This document shows, one piece after another, positions 1-8,114 of a DNA stretch of 47,327 bases (the stretch's first letter is position 1; every line of letters begins with the position of its first letter). This stretch comes from Bacillus norwichensis (GTDB taxonomy: Bacteria > Bacillota > Bacilli > Bacillales > Bacillaceae_C). The notes below the pieces were generated by a model. It did no database searches and had not been told where the DNA came from. It saw only the letters and a list, made by a program, of their open reading frames with translations. Position numbers and translations under genes: made by a program. Where the stretch lies: contig NZ_JACSPV010000035.1 in the NCBI RefSeq assembly GCF_014836955.1, positions 1-47,327 on the forward strand, read 5' to 3'.

Positions 1-52
1 GAGCAGTGGTTCTCTGGCCTTCCCAACTACATCAAGGCTTATTTGCCAATTT
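1..52 (-). repeat. Edge-truncated piece of dispersed repeat family A
   Basis: Read on the minus strand, this stretch resembles the conserved GCCTTGAYGTA block of the family A copy at 9066-9230. The match is partial and cut by the window edge, so it is only a weak copy. The rest of 1-384 contains no clear gene except a possible 52-codon ORF at 182-340. It also has a loose hairpin formed by CCCTCT near 130 and AGAGGG near 165. Confidence 0.35.
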
Positions 53-181
53 CTCTCTGCGAAAGTTGAGTTAAAGACATAAACAACTATAGAAAAAGTT
101 TATTGGACATACAAAAAGTAGAGGATAGTCCCTCTTTGTCGAACAAGGAAGTTATATAGACAGAGAGGGAGAATTTTAAAA

Positions 182-340
182 ATGGATTTGAATGGAGTAG
201 TAATCTTATTTAATCAAATTTGTAGAATGGCAGATGAAGAATTAAATTACTGTATAATCTGTCTGCAATTGGTGTCCAAATCCAAATTTTTTAAAAAAAG
301 GATTTCCGTATTCTATATAGAATACATAATAATAGTATAG
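182..340 (+). CDS. Possible small ORF, 52 aa, unknown
   Basis: An ATG preceded by a plausible GAGGGAG ribosome binding site about 10 bases upstream opens a 52-codon frame ending in TAG. The peptide begins MDLNGVVILFNQICRMADEE, contains three Cys and a hydrophobic, Ile-rich C-terminus. I recognise no family. It lies 45 bases ahead of the secreted amidase-like gene on the same strand, so it could share its transcript, or be a chance ORF in AT-rich DNA. Only the RBS supports it. Confidence 0.25.
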   Translation: MDLNGVVILFNQICRMADEELNYCIICLQLVSKSKFFKKRISVFYIEYIIIV

Positions 341-384
341 GAATTAAATATGAGCAGAGAAATAACAAAAAGGGAGTCGTATTA

Positions 385-1395
385 ATGCGGAAAGTTTTAA
401 GTTTATTATCAATCATCACATTGTTAGGACTATCTTTCCTTCTTCATCCTAACGGCAGTCTTGCAAATGAAACGGAAGATAACGAGTATATCAAACAATA
501 TTATAAAGAACGTGATAGTGACAATGTTGATTTAGAAGAAGAAGAAATTATATTAGATGCACTTGAGTCCTATTGGCAAGAGGATTTAAAAGTTGGAGAA
601 ATTTTAGTAAACGAAACTAATGATTTATCAATAAAACCACTTGTTTTATCAGTAGAAGAAGAAGATAAAGTTAAAGCTATTAAAATTATTGAAAGTATTT
701 ATGAAAACGTAAATGCAGAAGAAAAAGAATTATTATACGACTACGTAGTTAGACATTACAAAGGTATTGAAGACTCCGAAGTTTTGAGATTTTTAGAGGA
801 TCTCGATGCTGAAAAAAACGAAAATGAAATTAGTACTTTCGCTGCCGCTGCCTCCTATAAAGGAGGTGCCGCAGCAACTTGGGCATATAATAATTACAAC
901 AAATATAGCAAAAGTTACCCAAAATTTACTGGAAAATATGGGACTAACTGTACAAATTTCGTATCTCAAGCAATGCATATCGGTGGTGGGTTACCAAAAC
1001 AAGGTAAATGGACCATCTCTAGAAAAAACAAAAAATACCATGTGATAAATAGTGCAAAGCAACTCAATTATAGCTGGAAACTTTCAGATCCTAGTCCTTG
1101 GATTAGTGTCAAAGAATTTAGTAAGTTTTGGAGAAAGAAATCAACTGTAAGAGGCGCTTCTAAAGCACAATACGTTAATAACACAAAATCATATCGTAAA
1201 CAACAAAGAGGTGACATTGTAATTTTTCATAAAGGTGCTGCAGGAGTTGTAACAGTACCAACTCATGCAATGATTATCACTCAAAAACCGGCCAATGATT
1301 ATAACTTAGCTGGTAATTCAGTAGAAAGACGTGCACATCCTTTAAAAAAAGCCATTAAATCATACTCTTATATCGAATTTTATACACCTAAATAA
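385..1395 (+). CDS. Secreted putative amidase (amidase_6 domain)
   Basis: A 336-residue exported protein. Residues 1-27 form a signal peptide (positive MRK, then a Leu/Ile core, cleavage near SLA-NE). Residues 30-150 are an acidic, helical spacer of unknown role. Residues about 155-336 match the putative amidase_6 domain, with the nucleophile-like C189 in NCTNFVSQ, a GGG turn and H294 in PTHAMI as the likely partner. Such domains are thought to cleave amide bonds, perhaps in peptidoglycan peptides; the substrate is unknown. The start follows AAAGGGAG about 9 bases upstream. It is a single-gene unit closed by a terminator at 1442-1478. Specific function is inference. Confidence 0.75.
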   Translation: MRKVLSLLSIITLLGLSFLLHPNGSLANETEDNEYIKQYYKERDSDNVDLEEEEIILDALESYWQEDLKVGEILVNETNDLSIKPLVLSVEEEDKVKAIKIIESIYENVNAEEKELLYDYVVRHYKGIEDSEVLRFLEDLDAEKNENEISTFAAAASYKGGAAATWAYNNYNKYSKSYPKFTGKYGTNCTNFVSQAMHIGGGLPKQGKWTISRKNKKYHVINSAKQLNYSWKLSDPSPWISVKEFSKFWRKKSTVRGASKAQYVNNTKSYRKQQRGDIVIFHKGAAGVVTVPTHAMIITQKPANDYNLAGNSVERRAHPLKKAIKSYSYIEFYTPK

Positions 1396-1441
1396 TTTTA
1401 GAAATAGGTCTCTCTGCTCATATTTTTTCGAAAATTATACA

Positions 1442-1478
1442 AAAAAACACTTTCATCAAAATGTTGAAGTGTTTTTTT
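1442..1478 (+). terminator. Rho-independent terminator after the amidase gene
   Basis: An 11-bp stem (AAAAAACACTT with AAGTGTTTTTT) closes a 14-base loop and ends in a run of seven T. It sits about 50 bases after the stop of the upstream gene and may also act on the convergent gene at 1504-1794. Confidence 0.8.
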
Positions 1479-1503
1479 ATTTTAGTTTAAAAGTGTAATA
1501 AAC

Positions 1504-1794
1504 TCAACTATTTTTTCTTAATTGGATAACGATGATATTAATCCAAGTAATTATAGGAATAAAAAATAATAGTGCTCCAATTCCTAAGCTATCAAATAAA
1601 CCATAGGATCCTTTATGAAACTTTTGCGGATCTATTTTATAAAATAAAGCTGATGCTCCACCCAGAATAATTGTATTTACAAAAAAAACACAAGATATTA
1701 ATTTCCATTTATTTACCTTTTTTAATGCATAGAAGCAAATTGAAGTAGAAACTACTAAAGAAAATAATATAATGAGTATGAAAATCGGATTCAA
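1504..1794 (-). CDS. Small three-helix membrane protein, unknown
   Basis: A 96-residue hydrophobic protein with three predicted membrane helices at roughly residues 3-22, 32-52 and 69-90, and a short basic C-terminus (QLRKNS). The start is TTG: an AGGAGG lies six bases upstream and no ATG is available at that distance. I do not recognise a family. It is convergent with the amidase gene and shares the intergenic terminator region. Bacillus genomes contain many such lineage-restricted membrane proteins, and nothing here shows its partner or job. Confidence 0.6.
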   Translation of the reverse strand: MNPIFILIILFSLVVSTSICFYALKKVNKWKLISCVFFVNTIILGGASALFYKIDPQKFHKGSYGLFDSLGIGALLFFIPIITWINIIVIQLRKNS

Positions 1795-1990
1795 AAAATC
1801 CCTCCTATCTTTTTGATAATTCTTTACCTTACACCAATTTTAATAACAATGATAAAAAAATACAACCAAATGTAGCTTATAAAATAGCTTGATTAAAATG
1901 CTTCACTACCATTATGTGCCATTTCGCTAATTACTGTAAAGCCTATTTACAATAAAGAGATATTTGAGTATTTTTTCCTCTAATAAAAAC

Positions 1991-2012
1991 AAGCCCGGCT
2001 CTGACCGAGCTT
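1991..2012 (-). terminator. Terminator downstream of the 2017-2241 gene
   Basis: On the minus strand an 8-bp stem with one G-U pair (AAGCTCGG with CCGGGCTT) is followed by GTTTTTAT. Confidence 0.7.
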
Positions 2013-2016
2013 CCTC

Positions 2017-2241
2017 TCATACTTTTTCTATACCTTTCAGATTATCCAAGATATACTCTGGACCAACAATAAGAAAGTGCTGTAGCAATAGTTTAGGAGT
2101 CCTTATGTAAGTTGATTCGTCCATTTGTGCAGTACAAGCAAAGAATGATCTGTCCCCATCTAATTCAATCTTTACTGCCTCAGCGTCCAATTTATCTTTA
2201 ATCATTTCCTCCGTTAACTCAAAAAGTCTGTCTAACGCCAT
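2017..2241 (-). CDS. Small hypothetical protein, 74 aa
   Basis: The frame is open upstream to a GTG at 2250, but AAAGGAG eight bases before the ATG at 2241 favours the start MALDRLFELTEEM. The protein is soluble and mixed alpha/beta in character, with an acidic N-terminal helix and a hydrophobic C-terminal half ending DNLKGIEKV. No motif or family is recognised. It has its own terminator and lies 90 bases downstream of another orphan gene on the same strand, close to a tRNA with integration-site features. It may be leftover cargo of a lost element, which is inference. Confidence 0.6.
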   Translation of the reverse strand: MALDRLFELTEEMIKDKLDAEAVKIELDGDRSFFACTAQMDESTYIRTPKLLLQHFLIVGPEYILDNLKGIEKV

Positions 2242-2312
2242 CGAACACACTCCTTTGTTAATGGTTCATTAGTACTGTAATTCTACAATCAGTCCAGTTT
2301 TCCTCTAATAAA

Positions 2313-2332
2313 AAAGCCCTCAATGGGGCTTT
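2313..2332 (-). terminator. Terminator of the 2331-2696 gene
   Basis: AAAGCCC and GGGCTTT form a 7-bp stem around TCAAT, followed on the minus strand by a T-run. The stem overlaps the stop codon of the gene. Confidence 0.7.
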
Positions 2333-2696
2333 ATCTTTCCTCTTGGCGTCCTACCAAATAATAATCCAATAAATCTTCCACATTATTCCTTATCTTATCA
2401 TTAAAATAACTCCGTTTTTCTTCGCCGCCTTTATACATCACCATATAAAAAGTAAAGTTATTTTCTGATCTACCTCGTATGATCTTGATATTGTTTTTAT
2501 GCAAATATCGTTTAGCAGCAGCTAAATCCTTTTGGACATCTCGGATAATAGCTTCAATTGAGATTTGATATGGTTGCTTTAATTTAAACGAGCCTTTATC
2601 AATAGCGGCGAGATCTCGCTGTAAAACAGTCAGCAACATCGGCAAAAATATTGCTTGATCAATGAGTTGTCGATCGCTATCTGGGATGTCTATCAT
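2331..2696 (-). CDS. YhjD-like hypothetical protein
   Basis: A 121-residue protein beginning MIDIPDSDRQLIDQ from an ATG with GGTGG about eight bases upstream; the open frame runs further up to a TTG at 2711. It has an N-terminal pair of helices, a region rich in Lys/Ala helices, then a beta-type segment and the motif GGEEKRSYFNDKIRNNVEDLL. From memory this resembles the small Bacillus YhjD family, whose role is unknown; I am not certain of that match. No membrane segment or signal peptide is visible. It lies between a tRNA-Arg with nearby short direct repeats and another orphan gene. Confidence 0.6.
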   Translation of the reverse strand: MIDIPDSDRQLIDQAIFLPMLLTVLQRDLAAIDKGSFKLKQPYQISIEAIIRDVQKDLAAAKRYLHKNNIKIIRGRSENNFTFYMVMYKGGEEKRSYFNDKIRNNVEDLLDYYLVGRQEER

Positions 2697-2786
2697 TGGC
2701 AGCACCACCAATAAATGATTTTATTTTAATCAGTTATGGTGTTTTTGACAAGAACTAACGTTCTGTTCTGGGTGTGCTTTAAAGTT

Positions 2787-2807
2787 TTCGTGCCAAATTC
2801 GTGCCAA
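2787..2807. repeat. Two tandem 10-bp direct repeats next to tRNA-Arg
   Basis: TTCGTGCCAA occurs at 2787-2796 and again at 2798-2807, an 11-base period. Short direct repeats of this spacing beside a tRNA 3' end are typical of arm-type binding sites of tyrosine integrases. No integrase gene is present here. Confidence 0.5.
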
Positions 2808-2827
2808 TTTATGAATGAACACAAAAA

Positions 2828-2861
2828 CAGCAAGGGAGCGAATACGCTGAAACCCTTGCTG
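2828..2861 (-). terminator. Terminator downstream of tRNA-Arg
   Basis: CAGCAAGGG (2828-2836) pairs with CCCTTGCTG (2853-2861), with an inner AGCG/CGCT stem and, on the minus strand, a TTTTTGT tail. It lies about 20 bases past the tRNA 3' end. Confidence 0.7.
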
Positions 2862-2879
2862 TTACTGACTTTGTAGGTA

Positions 2880-2952
2880 CGGCCCCGACAGGAATCGAAC
2901 CTGTGACGCACGGTTTAGGAAACCGACGCTCTATCCTCTGAGCTACGGAGCC
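2880..2952 (-). tRNA. tRNA-Arg (anticodon CCT)
   Basis: A 73-base cloverleaf on the minus strand. The acceptor stem GGCTCCG pairs with CGGGGCC (one G-U) and the discriminator base is G. The D arm is GCTC-AGAGGATA-GAGC, the anticodon loop TTCCTAA reads CCT, and the T arm has the GTTCGATTC loop. CCA is not encoded. An AT-rich TATTATAAT-like -10 element lies about 30 bases upstream. The 3' end adjoins a terminator and short direct repeats that suggest use as an integration site. Confidence 0.95.
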
Positions 2953-3181
2953 ATGTTACTTCCTAGAAAAAGCACATGTTTTATTATAATATAAATCCTC
3001 TTTCTTTAAAAGTATAAAAATGGTTTTGAAGTATTTATGGAATTTTCTCTCTTTATATGTGTGTTTCATAAAATCCTCTTTTTAACCAGATTGATTGTCC
3101 AATCAACCTTTCTTTTTTTCAATATGTTATTAACAGAGGTCAACCGATTTTTAATAAAAAATTCAAGGGGTGAATGATTTT

Positions 3182-3400
3182 ATGTTTTTTGAAGATGATT
3201 GTTTTGGTGGAGTGGAAGAACGGTGCGGAGAAAGGGAAAGAGGCAGACGTTCCAGACTAATCTGTTTTTGCAGGGAAGTAGATGAGATACGTGAAGAAGA
3301 ACGTCATCATCATGATGAATGTAAGTGTAGGTGTCACGGCCATCATCATGACCATGTACGTTCTGAAAGAGAAGAGGAATGTGATAATTTCGACTGGTAG
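3182..3400 (+). CDS. Cys/His/Glu-rich small protein, unknown
   Basis: A 72-residue protein from an ATG with AAGGGGTG about nine bases upstream; a GTG at 3170 is an alternative but overlaps that site. The composition is extreme. An N-terminal FFEDDCFGG segment leads into a Glu/Arg-rich stretch. Residues around 40-58 read HHHDECKCRCHGHHHDH, and the chain ends EEECDNFDW. Clustered His and Cys suggest metal binding, and such small Cys/His proteins are frequent among spore coat components, but neither role is proven and I recognise no family. It lies upstream of a bidirectional terminator. Confidence 0.6.
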   Translation: MFFEDDCFGGVEERCGERERGRRSRLICFCREVDEIREEERHHHDECKCRCHGHHHDHVRSEREEECDNFDW

Positions 3401-3519
3401 AACTGGAATGAACCAGAGGTTCGATCATTTTGGAACCTCATTTAATGATGTTTATATACATGAGTTAGGGGCTATTGGAAAAGAAAATTCATAAAATTGA
3501 TCTGAGTTTCATTGATACT

Positions 3520-3556
3520 AAAAACGCAGAAGTCATTGAAAAACCTCTGCGTTTTT
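3520..3556. terminator. Bidirectional terminator between convergent genes
   Basis: AAAAACGCAGAAG pairs with CCTCTGCGTTTTT with one mismatch; T-runs occur on both strands. It serves the small Cys/His gene and the convergent alcohol dehydrogenase. Confidence 0.8.
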
Positions 3557-3588
3557 TCTATAGATCGCTTTTTTAGCTTGAGAAGGAA

Positions 3589-4743
3589 TCAATAGGCTGC
3601 TTGGAAAATTTCAATAATGTCCTCTTTTTTGCCTTGGATAGGGTTGCTGATGGCATTTCCGTCTTGAAGTGCCATGTTTGCCATATATTCGAAATCCTCT
3701 TCTTTAACGCCGAGCTCTTTCAAGTTTGTTGGGATTTTGACATCCCGTGATAGTTTTTCAATAGCAACTAAAGCTTTATCGGCAGCATCTCGAATCGATA
3801 AACCTTCTATATTTTCACCCATAAATTTTGCTATATCTGCAAATTTTCGCGGATTAGAGATGATGTTGAATCTTTCTACATGCGGAAGCAGGATGGCATT
3901 TGCCACTCCATGAGGCATGTCATACAGTCCTCCGAGCTGGTGGGCCATGGCATGTACATATCCGAGACCAGCGTTATTAAAAGCCATACCGGCCAGTAAA
4001 GATGCGTATGCCATATTTTCTCTTGCTTCGATATTATGTCCATATGCGACTGCTTGCCGTAGGTTTTCCGAAATCAGCTTAATGGCTTGGATTGCTGCTG
4101 CGTCAGTTACAGGGTTGGCTCCTAGTGAGAGGTAAGATTCAACCGCATGTGTCAAGGCATCCATCCCGGTTGCTGCTGTTAATGCTGGAGGCTTTCCAGC
4201 CATAAGCTCGGGATCATTAATTGAGACCAGTGGTGTATTTCTCCAACTGACAATGACATATTTGATTTTCTTGTCAGTGTTGGTGATGACACAATGCCTT
4301 GTGACTTCACTTGCTGTTCCCGCGGTGGTATTAACGCAAACAAGTGGAGGGAGAGGATTAGATAATTTTTCTATTCCGGCGTAGTCTTCATATAAATCTC
4401 CGCTATGCGTAGCAGCAATGCCTATTCCTTTGCCACAGTCATGAGCACTTCCGCCTCCAACCGTAACGATCATATCGCAATTTTCATCTTGGAAAATCTT
4501 TAATCCGTCATAAACATTAGTATCCTTTGGATTTGGCACAACGCCGTCATAAAAGACTGCTTCAATCCTTTTTTCTTTTAAAGAATTGACTACTTTTTCA
4601 ACCGGACCATCAGGAAGATTTCTCAGAAAGGAATCAGTTACGATTAAAACTTTCTTTCCATCTAAAATTTCGCAGCGTTCTCCGGTTACATTCACAGATC
4701 CTCTTCCAAAAAAATTGACAGTCGGGACAAAATAATCAAACAT
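3589..4743 (-). CDS. Iron-containing (type III) alcohol dehydrogenase
   Basis: A 384-residue NAD(P)-dependent dehydrogenase of the Fe-ADH family, oxidising alcohols or diols, or running in reverse on aldehydes. The nucleotide-binding VGGGSAHD lies at 95-102. The metal ligands fit D195, H199 (GMDALTHAVES), H264 and H278 (MPHGVAN), with the extra active-site H268. Length and layout resemble Bacillus methanol dehydrogenases, DhaT-like 1,3-propanediol dehydrogenases and FucO; the substrate cannot be told apart here. AAGGAGGAAA precedes the ATG. It is divergent from a sigma-54 activator and has its own -24/-12 promoter at 4787-4802, so inducible SigL-dependent expression is likely. Confidence 0.88.
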   Translation of the reverse strand: MFDYFVPTVNFFGRGSVNVTGERCEILDGKKVLIVTDSFLRNLPDGPVEKVVNSLKEKRIEAVFYDGVVPNPKDTNVYDGLKIFQDENCDMIVTVGGGSAHDCGKGIGIAATHSGDLYEDYAGIEKLSNPLPPLVCVNTTAGTASEVTRHCVITNTDKKIKYVIVSWRNTPLVSINDPELMAGKPPALTAATGMDALTHAVESYLSLGANPVTDAAAIQAIKLISENLRQAVAYGHNIEARENMAYASLLAGMAFNNAGLGYVHAMAHQLGGLYDMPHGVANAILLPHVERFNIISNPRKFADIAKFMGENIEGLSIRDAADKALVAIEKLSRDVKIPTNLKELGVKEEDFEYMANMALQDGNAISNPIQGKKEDIIEIFQAAY

Positions 4744-4786
4744 GCTATTTCCTCCTTTTTAATTGGGGATGATTAATCATTTATAT

Positions 4787-4802
4787 TGCAAGAACCGAGC
4801 CA
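4787..4802 (-). promoter_or_regulatory. Sigma-54 (SigL) promoter of the first Fe-ADH
   Basis: On the minus strand the sequence reads TGGCTCGGTTCTTGCA, against the -24/-12 consensus TGGCAC-R-N4-TTGCW (one mismatch). It lies about 45 bases upstream of the start codon. The core GTTCTTGCA is identical to that of the promoter at 6789-6804. Confidence 0.82.
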
Positions 4803-4887
4803 ACAACATGAGGGTGTTAAAAGAGAAAGAAAAATCTAATTTATACAGATTTTCAAATTATGCTGAAAGTCTCTTGGAAATCCGACT

Positions 4888-4900
4888 TGTAGTCGCTACA
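4888..4900. promoter_or_regulatory. Candidate activator binding site (TGTAG-TCG-CTACA)
   Basis: A perfect palindrome TGTAG-TCG-CTACA lies about 90 bases upstream of the -24 element, a typical enhancer distance for sigma-54 activators. Further TGTAG half-sites occur at about 4910 and 4921. Assignment to the adjacent activator is inference. Confidence 0.45.
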
Positions 4901-4962
4901 CTTCAGTTATGTAGATAAGTTGTAGTGGTGTATATACAGTAAATGAACAATGGGGGGCAGAA

Positions 4963-6777
4963 ATGGTCTACAGTGAAATGGCGATTCGTAAAGAAAAAAT
5001 ATCATCCAACGATTTTTTTCAAGTGAAGAGATGGATGAATACTGAACCATTATGTATTTGTTCGACTCAGACCGTAGGGGAAGCCGCAAAAATTATGGAG
5101 CAGGCAGGGATTGCTGTTATGCCGGTTGTAGGCGAAAACGATCAACTTATTGGATTATTGAGTTTTCGTATGATATTGTCGAATTTTTTACAGGATTCAA
5201 TTGGTTCATCACTTATAGAAGATGTACCAGTCTATCTTTATGATTCTGTCAGGTCAACAGATCAGATGACTGATATTCTACAAATGCAGGTGGAGTGTCT
5301 GCCAGTAGTTGACCCGGATAATAAAATTGTGGGGATCATAACACCGAAAGAAATGTTGGATTTCTATACAAAATCCATGTCCACTTTTCAAAAAAAGAGA
5401 AATGCGATTGAGATTTTAAGCAGCATACTTGAGAGTGCTTATGAGGGAATCGCTGTTGTGGATGAATTTGGAATACTGATTGAATTTAATGAGGCATACA
5501 GTAGATTCACGGGTATTTCGCGGGAAGAGGCAATTGGTCGTCATGTAACTGAAGTAATTGATAATACGAATCTTCACGCTACTGTCAAAACAGCTATTCC
5601 AGAACGCAGTGTGATACAAAATATACAAGGACAAGATATGGTCGTTCATCGAATTCCAATTTGGGAAGGGAAACGAGTTGTTGGTGCAATTGGAATGCTT
5701 ATTTTTGAAGGGGTTACTGAAATCTATAAAATATATGAGAATTTGCAGATGAATTACAGGAATAAAAAGCAGGAAGGGAGTCCATATTCCAAAAAAATTA
5801 AAAATAATGATGCGGAATCCAGCCAGGTTTTAGGAACAAGCAAGGAAATCTCCGAAGTGAAGCATATTGCGCGAAGAGCAGCAAAGACCGCGGCTACGGT
5901 TCTAATTACAGGAGAGAGTGGAACAGGAAAAGAGGTGTTTGCCCGGAATATTCACCACTTGTCGTCTTCACGAGGTCCCTTTGTCAGTGTGAATTGTGGT
6001 GCCATTCCAGAAGCATTGTTTGAATCTGAGTTGTTTGGATATGAGGAAGGAGCATTTACGGGTGCGAAAAAAGGAGGAAAGCAAGGAAAATTTGAATTGG
6101 CGGAAAAGGGAACTATTTTTTTAGATGAAATTGGTGAAATGCCATTAACCATGCAGACTAAGCTTCTAAGAGTATTACAGGAAAAAGAAGCTGAAAGGGT
6201 CGGAGGGGTCACTAAATATAAAATAAACGCCCGGATCATTGCAGCAACCAACAAAGACCTGGAAGAAATGATCAGCAATAAAACTTTCCGTGAAGATTTA
6301 TTTTATCGGCTGAATATTATTAATATTCATGTTCCGCCTTTACGTGAGAGAAGCCAGGACATTCCAATATTATTATCCTACTATTTGAAAGAGGTGTGTA
6401 ATAAATATCATATCCCGATGAAGTCGTTTAATCCAGAAGCAGTATCTGCCCTAATGAGTTATCCATGGAAAGGGAATATAAGGGAGCTGATTAATACGAT
6501 AGAACAAATAGTCACGCTTGTCGATAGCCAGGAGATTCATCTGGTTCACTTGCCGAACTCAATCAAAAAAATGCAATGGAATCAAGCGGAAAAAGTGATT
6601 AATGTTAAAAGCGTGTCCTTGCTCGAAAAGGCAAAAAATGTGGCTGAACAGGTGGAAAAAGAATCAATTATAAAAGCGCTTACTCGTGCAGGAGGCAATA
6701 AAACAAAAGCAGCTGAATTGTTGGGAATTCATCGTACGACTCTCTACCAAAAATTAAAAAAGCATGACATTGATTGA
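4963..6777 (+). CDS. Sigma-54-dependent activator, CBS-CBS-PAS-AAA-Fis HTH
   Basis: A 604-residue enhancer-binding protein. Two CBS motifs occupy about 25-140 (possible nucleotide sensing) and a PAS domain about 145-255. The AAA+ core runs about 285-520, with Walker A GESGTGKE (317-324), the sigma-54 contact loop GAFTGA (363-368), Walker B FLDE (386-389) and GNIREL (504-509). A Fis-type helix-turn-helix is at 575-600. It should activate RNA polymerase carrying SigL by ATP hydrolysis. It sits between two Fe-ADH genes with near-identical -24/-12 promoters, so these are its probable targets. The start follows a GGGGGG site five bases upstream. The effector is unknown; the domain order recalls PrdR-type regulators. 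Confidence 0.9.
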   Translation: MVYSEMAIRKEKISSNDFFQVKRWMNTEPLCICSTQTVGEAAKIMEQAGIAVMPVVGENDQLIGLLSFRMILSNFLQDSIGSSLIEDVPVYLYDSVRSTDQMTDILQMQVECLPVVDPDNKIVGIITPKEMLDFYTKSMSTFQKKRNAIEILSSILESAYEGIAVVDEFGILIEFNEAYSRFTGISREEAIGRHVTEVIDNTNLHATVKTAIPERSVIQNIQGQDMVVHRIPIWEGKRVVGAIGMLIFEGVTEIYKIYENLQMNYRNKKQEGSPYSKKIKNNDAESSQVLGTSKEISEVKHIARRAAKTAATVLITGESGTGKEVFARNIHHLSSSRGPFVSVNCGAIPEALFESELFGYEEGAFTGAKKGGKQGKFELAEKGTIFLDEIGEMPLTMQTKLLRVLQEKEAERVGGVTKYKINARIIAATNKDLEEMISNKTFREDLFYRLNIINIHVPPLRERSQDIPILLSYYLKEVCNKYHIPMKSFNPEAVSALMSYPWKGNIRELINTIEQIVTLVDSQEIHLVHLPNSIKKMQWNQAEKVINVKSVSLLEKAKNVAEQVEKESIIKALTRAGGNKTKAAELLGIHRTTLYQKLKKHDID

Positions 6778-6788
6778 GGTTAAGGTGT

Positions 6789-6804
6789 TGGTATAGTTCT
6801 TGCA
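6789..6804 (+). promoter_or_regulatory. Sigma-54 (SigL) promoter of the second Fe-ADH
   Basis: TGGTATAGTTCTTGCA fits TGGYAY-R-N4-TTGCA fully. It lies just after the activator stop codon and about 32 bases before the next start codon. The second dehydrogenase is therefore transcribed from its own activator-dependent promoter. Confidence 0.88.
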
Positions 6805-6836
6805 ATTTATAAGGTTAAAGAGGAGAGGAAAAAATA

Positions 6837-8033
6837 ATGAATAAATTTGCAGAGTTAAGAACACCGCCGTCGATTACATATGGACCTGGTTCTTTTAAAA
6901 AAGTTGGGGTAGAAGCTAGTCAAAGGGGAAAGAAAGCCTTGATCATCTCCGACAAAGTAATGGAGAAATTGGGGAATGTTGATCAATGCATGAGTTTTTT
7001 GGATAAGTGTCAGGTAAAAAGTGCTGTTTACTTTGGGGTTGAGACGGAGCCGACTGATCAGTACGTGTTGGAAGCTTTAAAAATGGTTATGGAAAATGGT
7101 TGTGACTTGATTATTTCTTTAGGGGGAGGCAGTTGTATTGACACAGCAAAAGCAGTTTCCGTCATTGCGTCGAATGGAGGAAAGATTGATGAATTTGTGG
7201 GAGGGAAAAGAATTGCTAAACAGTCACCGCTTCAACATATTGCCATTCCGACAACAGCCGGAACAGGTTCCGAAGCAACTGATGTAACGGTGATAACGAA
7301 TACTTCCAACCAAGTTAAAATGATGATTAAGCAGCAATCCTTCATGCCAACTGCGGCTATAGTTGATCCGGAATTGAGTAAATCTTCACCGAAGCATGTG
7401 ACGGCGGCGACTGGGATAGACGCATTAAGCCATGCAATTGAGGCGTTTTTATCAAAAAAATCTCACCCGATGACAGATATGCTTGCGCTCTCCGCAATGA
7501 AACTGATTGTCAATCATATTCGCGATGCTTATGAAGATGGAAACAATATGGAGGCAAGAGAGAAAATGGCACTGGGGTCATTACAAGCTGGTATGGCTTT
7601 TTCTAATGCTTCTGTATGTCTAGTTCATGGGATGTCAAGGCCTATTGGGGCATTGTTCCATGTTCCGCATGGGTTTTCCAACGCTATGCTTTTGCCGGCC
7701 ATACTGGAATTTAGCAAGGGTTCATGTATAGAAAGACTGGCAGATTTGGGAAGAATTTTTATGCCTAATCGGAATGTAACAAACGAAGAGGCTGCAAACA
7801 TTGCGGTAGAATCCGTAAAGGAGCTTTGCACTGATTTAGAGATTCCTAACCTGAAAGGTTGGGGAATTGATGAAAAAGAATTCAATCTGGCAGTGGAAAA
7901 AATGGCTAGGGATGCTATTGAAAGTGGAAGTCCCGCCAATAATCCAAAAGTACCAACGCTAATGGAACTTAAAGAACTTTATTTGACCTGCTATGATTAT
8001 CAATTTTCAGGGGAGAGGGCGCCTACAAAATAA
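6837..8033 (+). CDS. Iron-containing alcohol dehydrogenase, second copy
   Basis: A 398-residue Fe-ADH with LGGGSCID at 95-102 and metal ligands D195, H199, H264 and H278. It differs clearly from the first copy: position 268 is Arg (VHGMSRPIG) where the first copy has His, and it has a C-terminal extension ending SGERAPTK. It is likely a dehydrogenase for another alcohol, hydroxyacid or aldehyde step of the same pathway; the substrate is not readable. GAGGAGAGG precedes the ATG. Transcription from the -24/-12 promoter at 6789 and ending at the strong hairpin at 8036-8074 makes it a one-gene unit. Confidence 0.87.
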   Translation: MNKFAELRTPPSITYGPGSFKKVGVEASQRGKKALIISDKVMEKLGNVDQCMSFLDKCQVKSAVYFGVETEPTDQYVLEALKMVMENGCDLIISLGGGSCIDTAKAVSVIASNGGKIDEFVGGKRIAKQSPLQHIAIPTTAGTGSEATDVTVITNTSNQVKMMIKQQSFMPTAAIVDPELSKSSPKHVTAATGIDALSHAIEAFLSKKSHPMTDMLALSAMKLIVNHIRDAYEDGNNMEAREKMALGSLQAGMAFSNASVCLVHGMSRPIGALFHVPHGFSNAMLLPAILEFSKGSCIERLADLGRIFMPNRNVTNEEAANIAVESVKELCTDLEIPNLKGWGIDEKEFNLAVEKMARDAIESGSPANNPKVPTLMELKELYLTCYDYQFSGERAPTK

Positions 8034-8035
8034 AA

Positions 8036-8074
8036 GGAACGATCCCGGACAGCGGAGCTGGCCGGGATCGTTCC
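8036..8074 (+). terminator. Long perfect hairpin after the second Fe-ADH
   Basis: GGAACGATCCCGG pairs perfectly with CCGGGATCGTTCC, with an additional CAGC/GCTG inner stem. No T-run follows, so it may act as a terminator-like or mRNA-end-protecting structure rather than a classical terminator. Confidence 0.6.
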
Positions 8075-8114
8075 AACTCACGTATAAACGTTCCTCGAAA
8101 ACAATTCTTAATTT

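Noticed and set aside
2017-2696. Toxin-antitoxin pair from the two orphan genes
   Set aside because: Each gene has its own terminator and neither shows toxin or antitoxin motifs.
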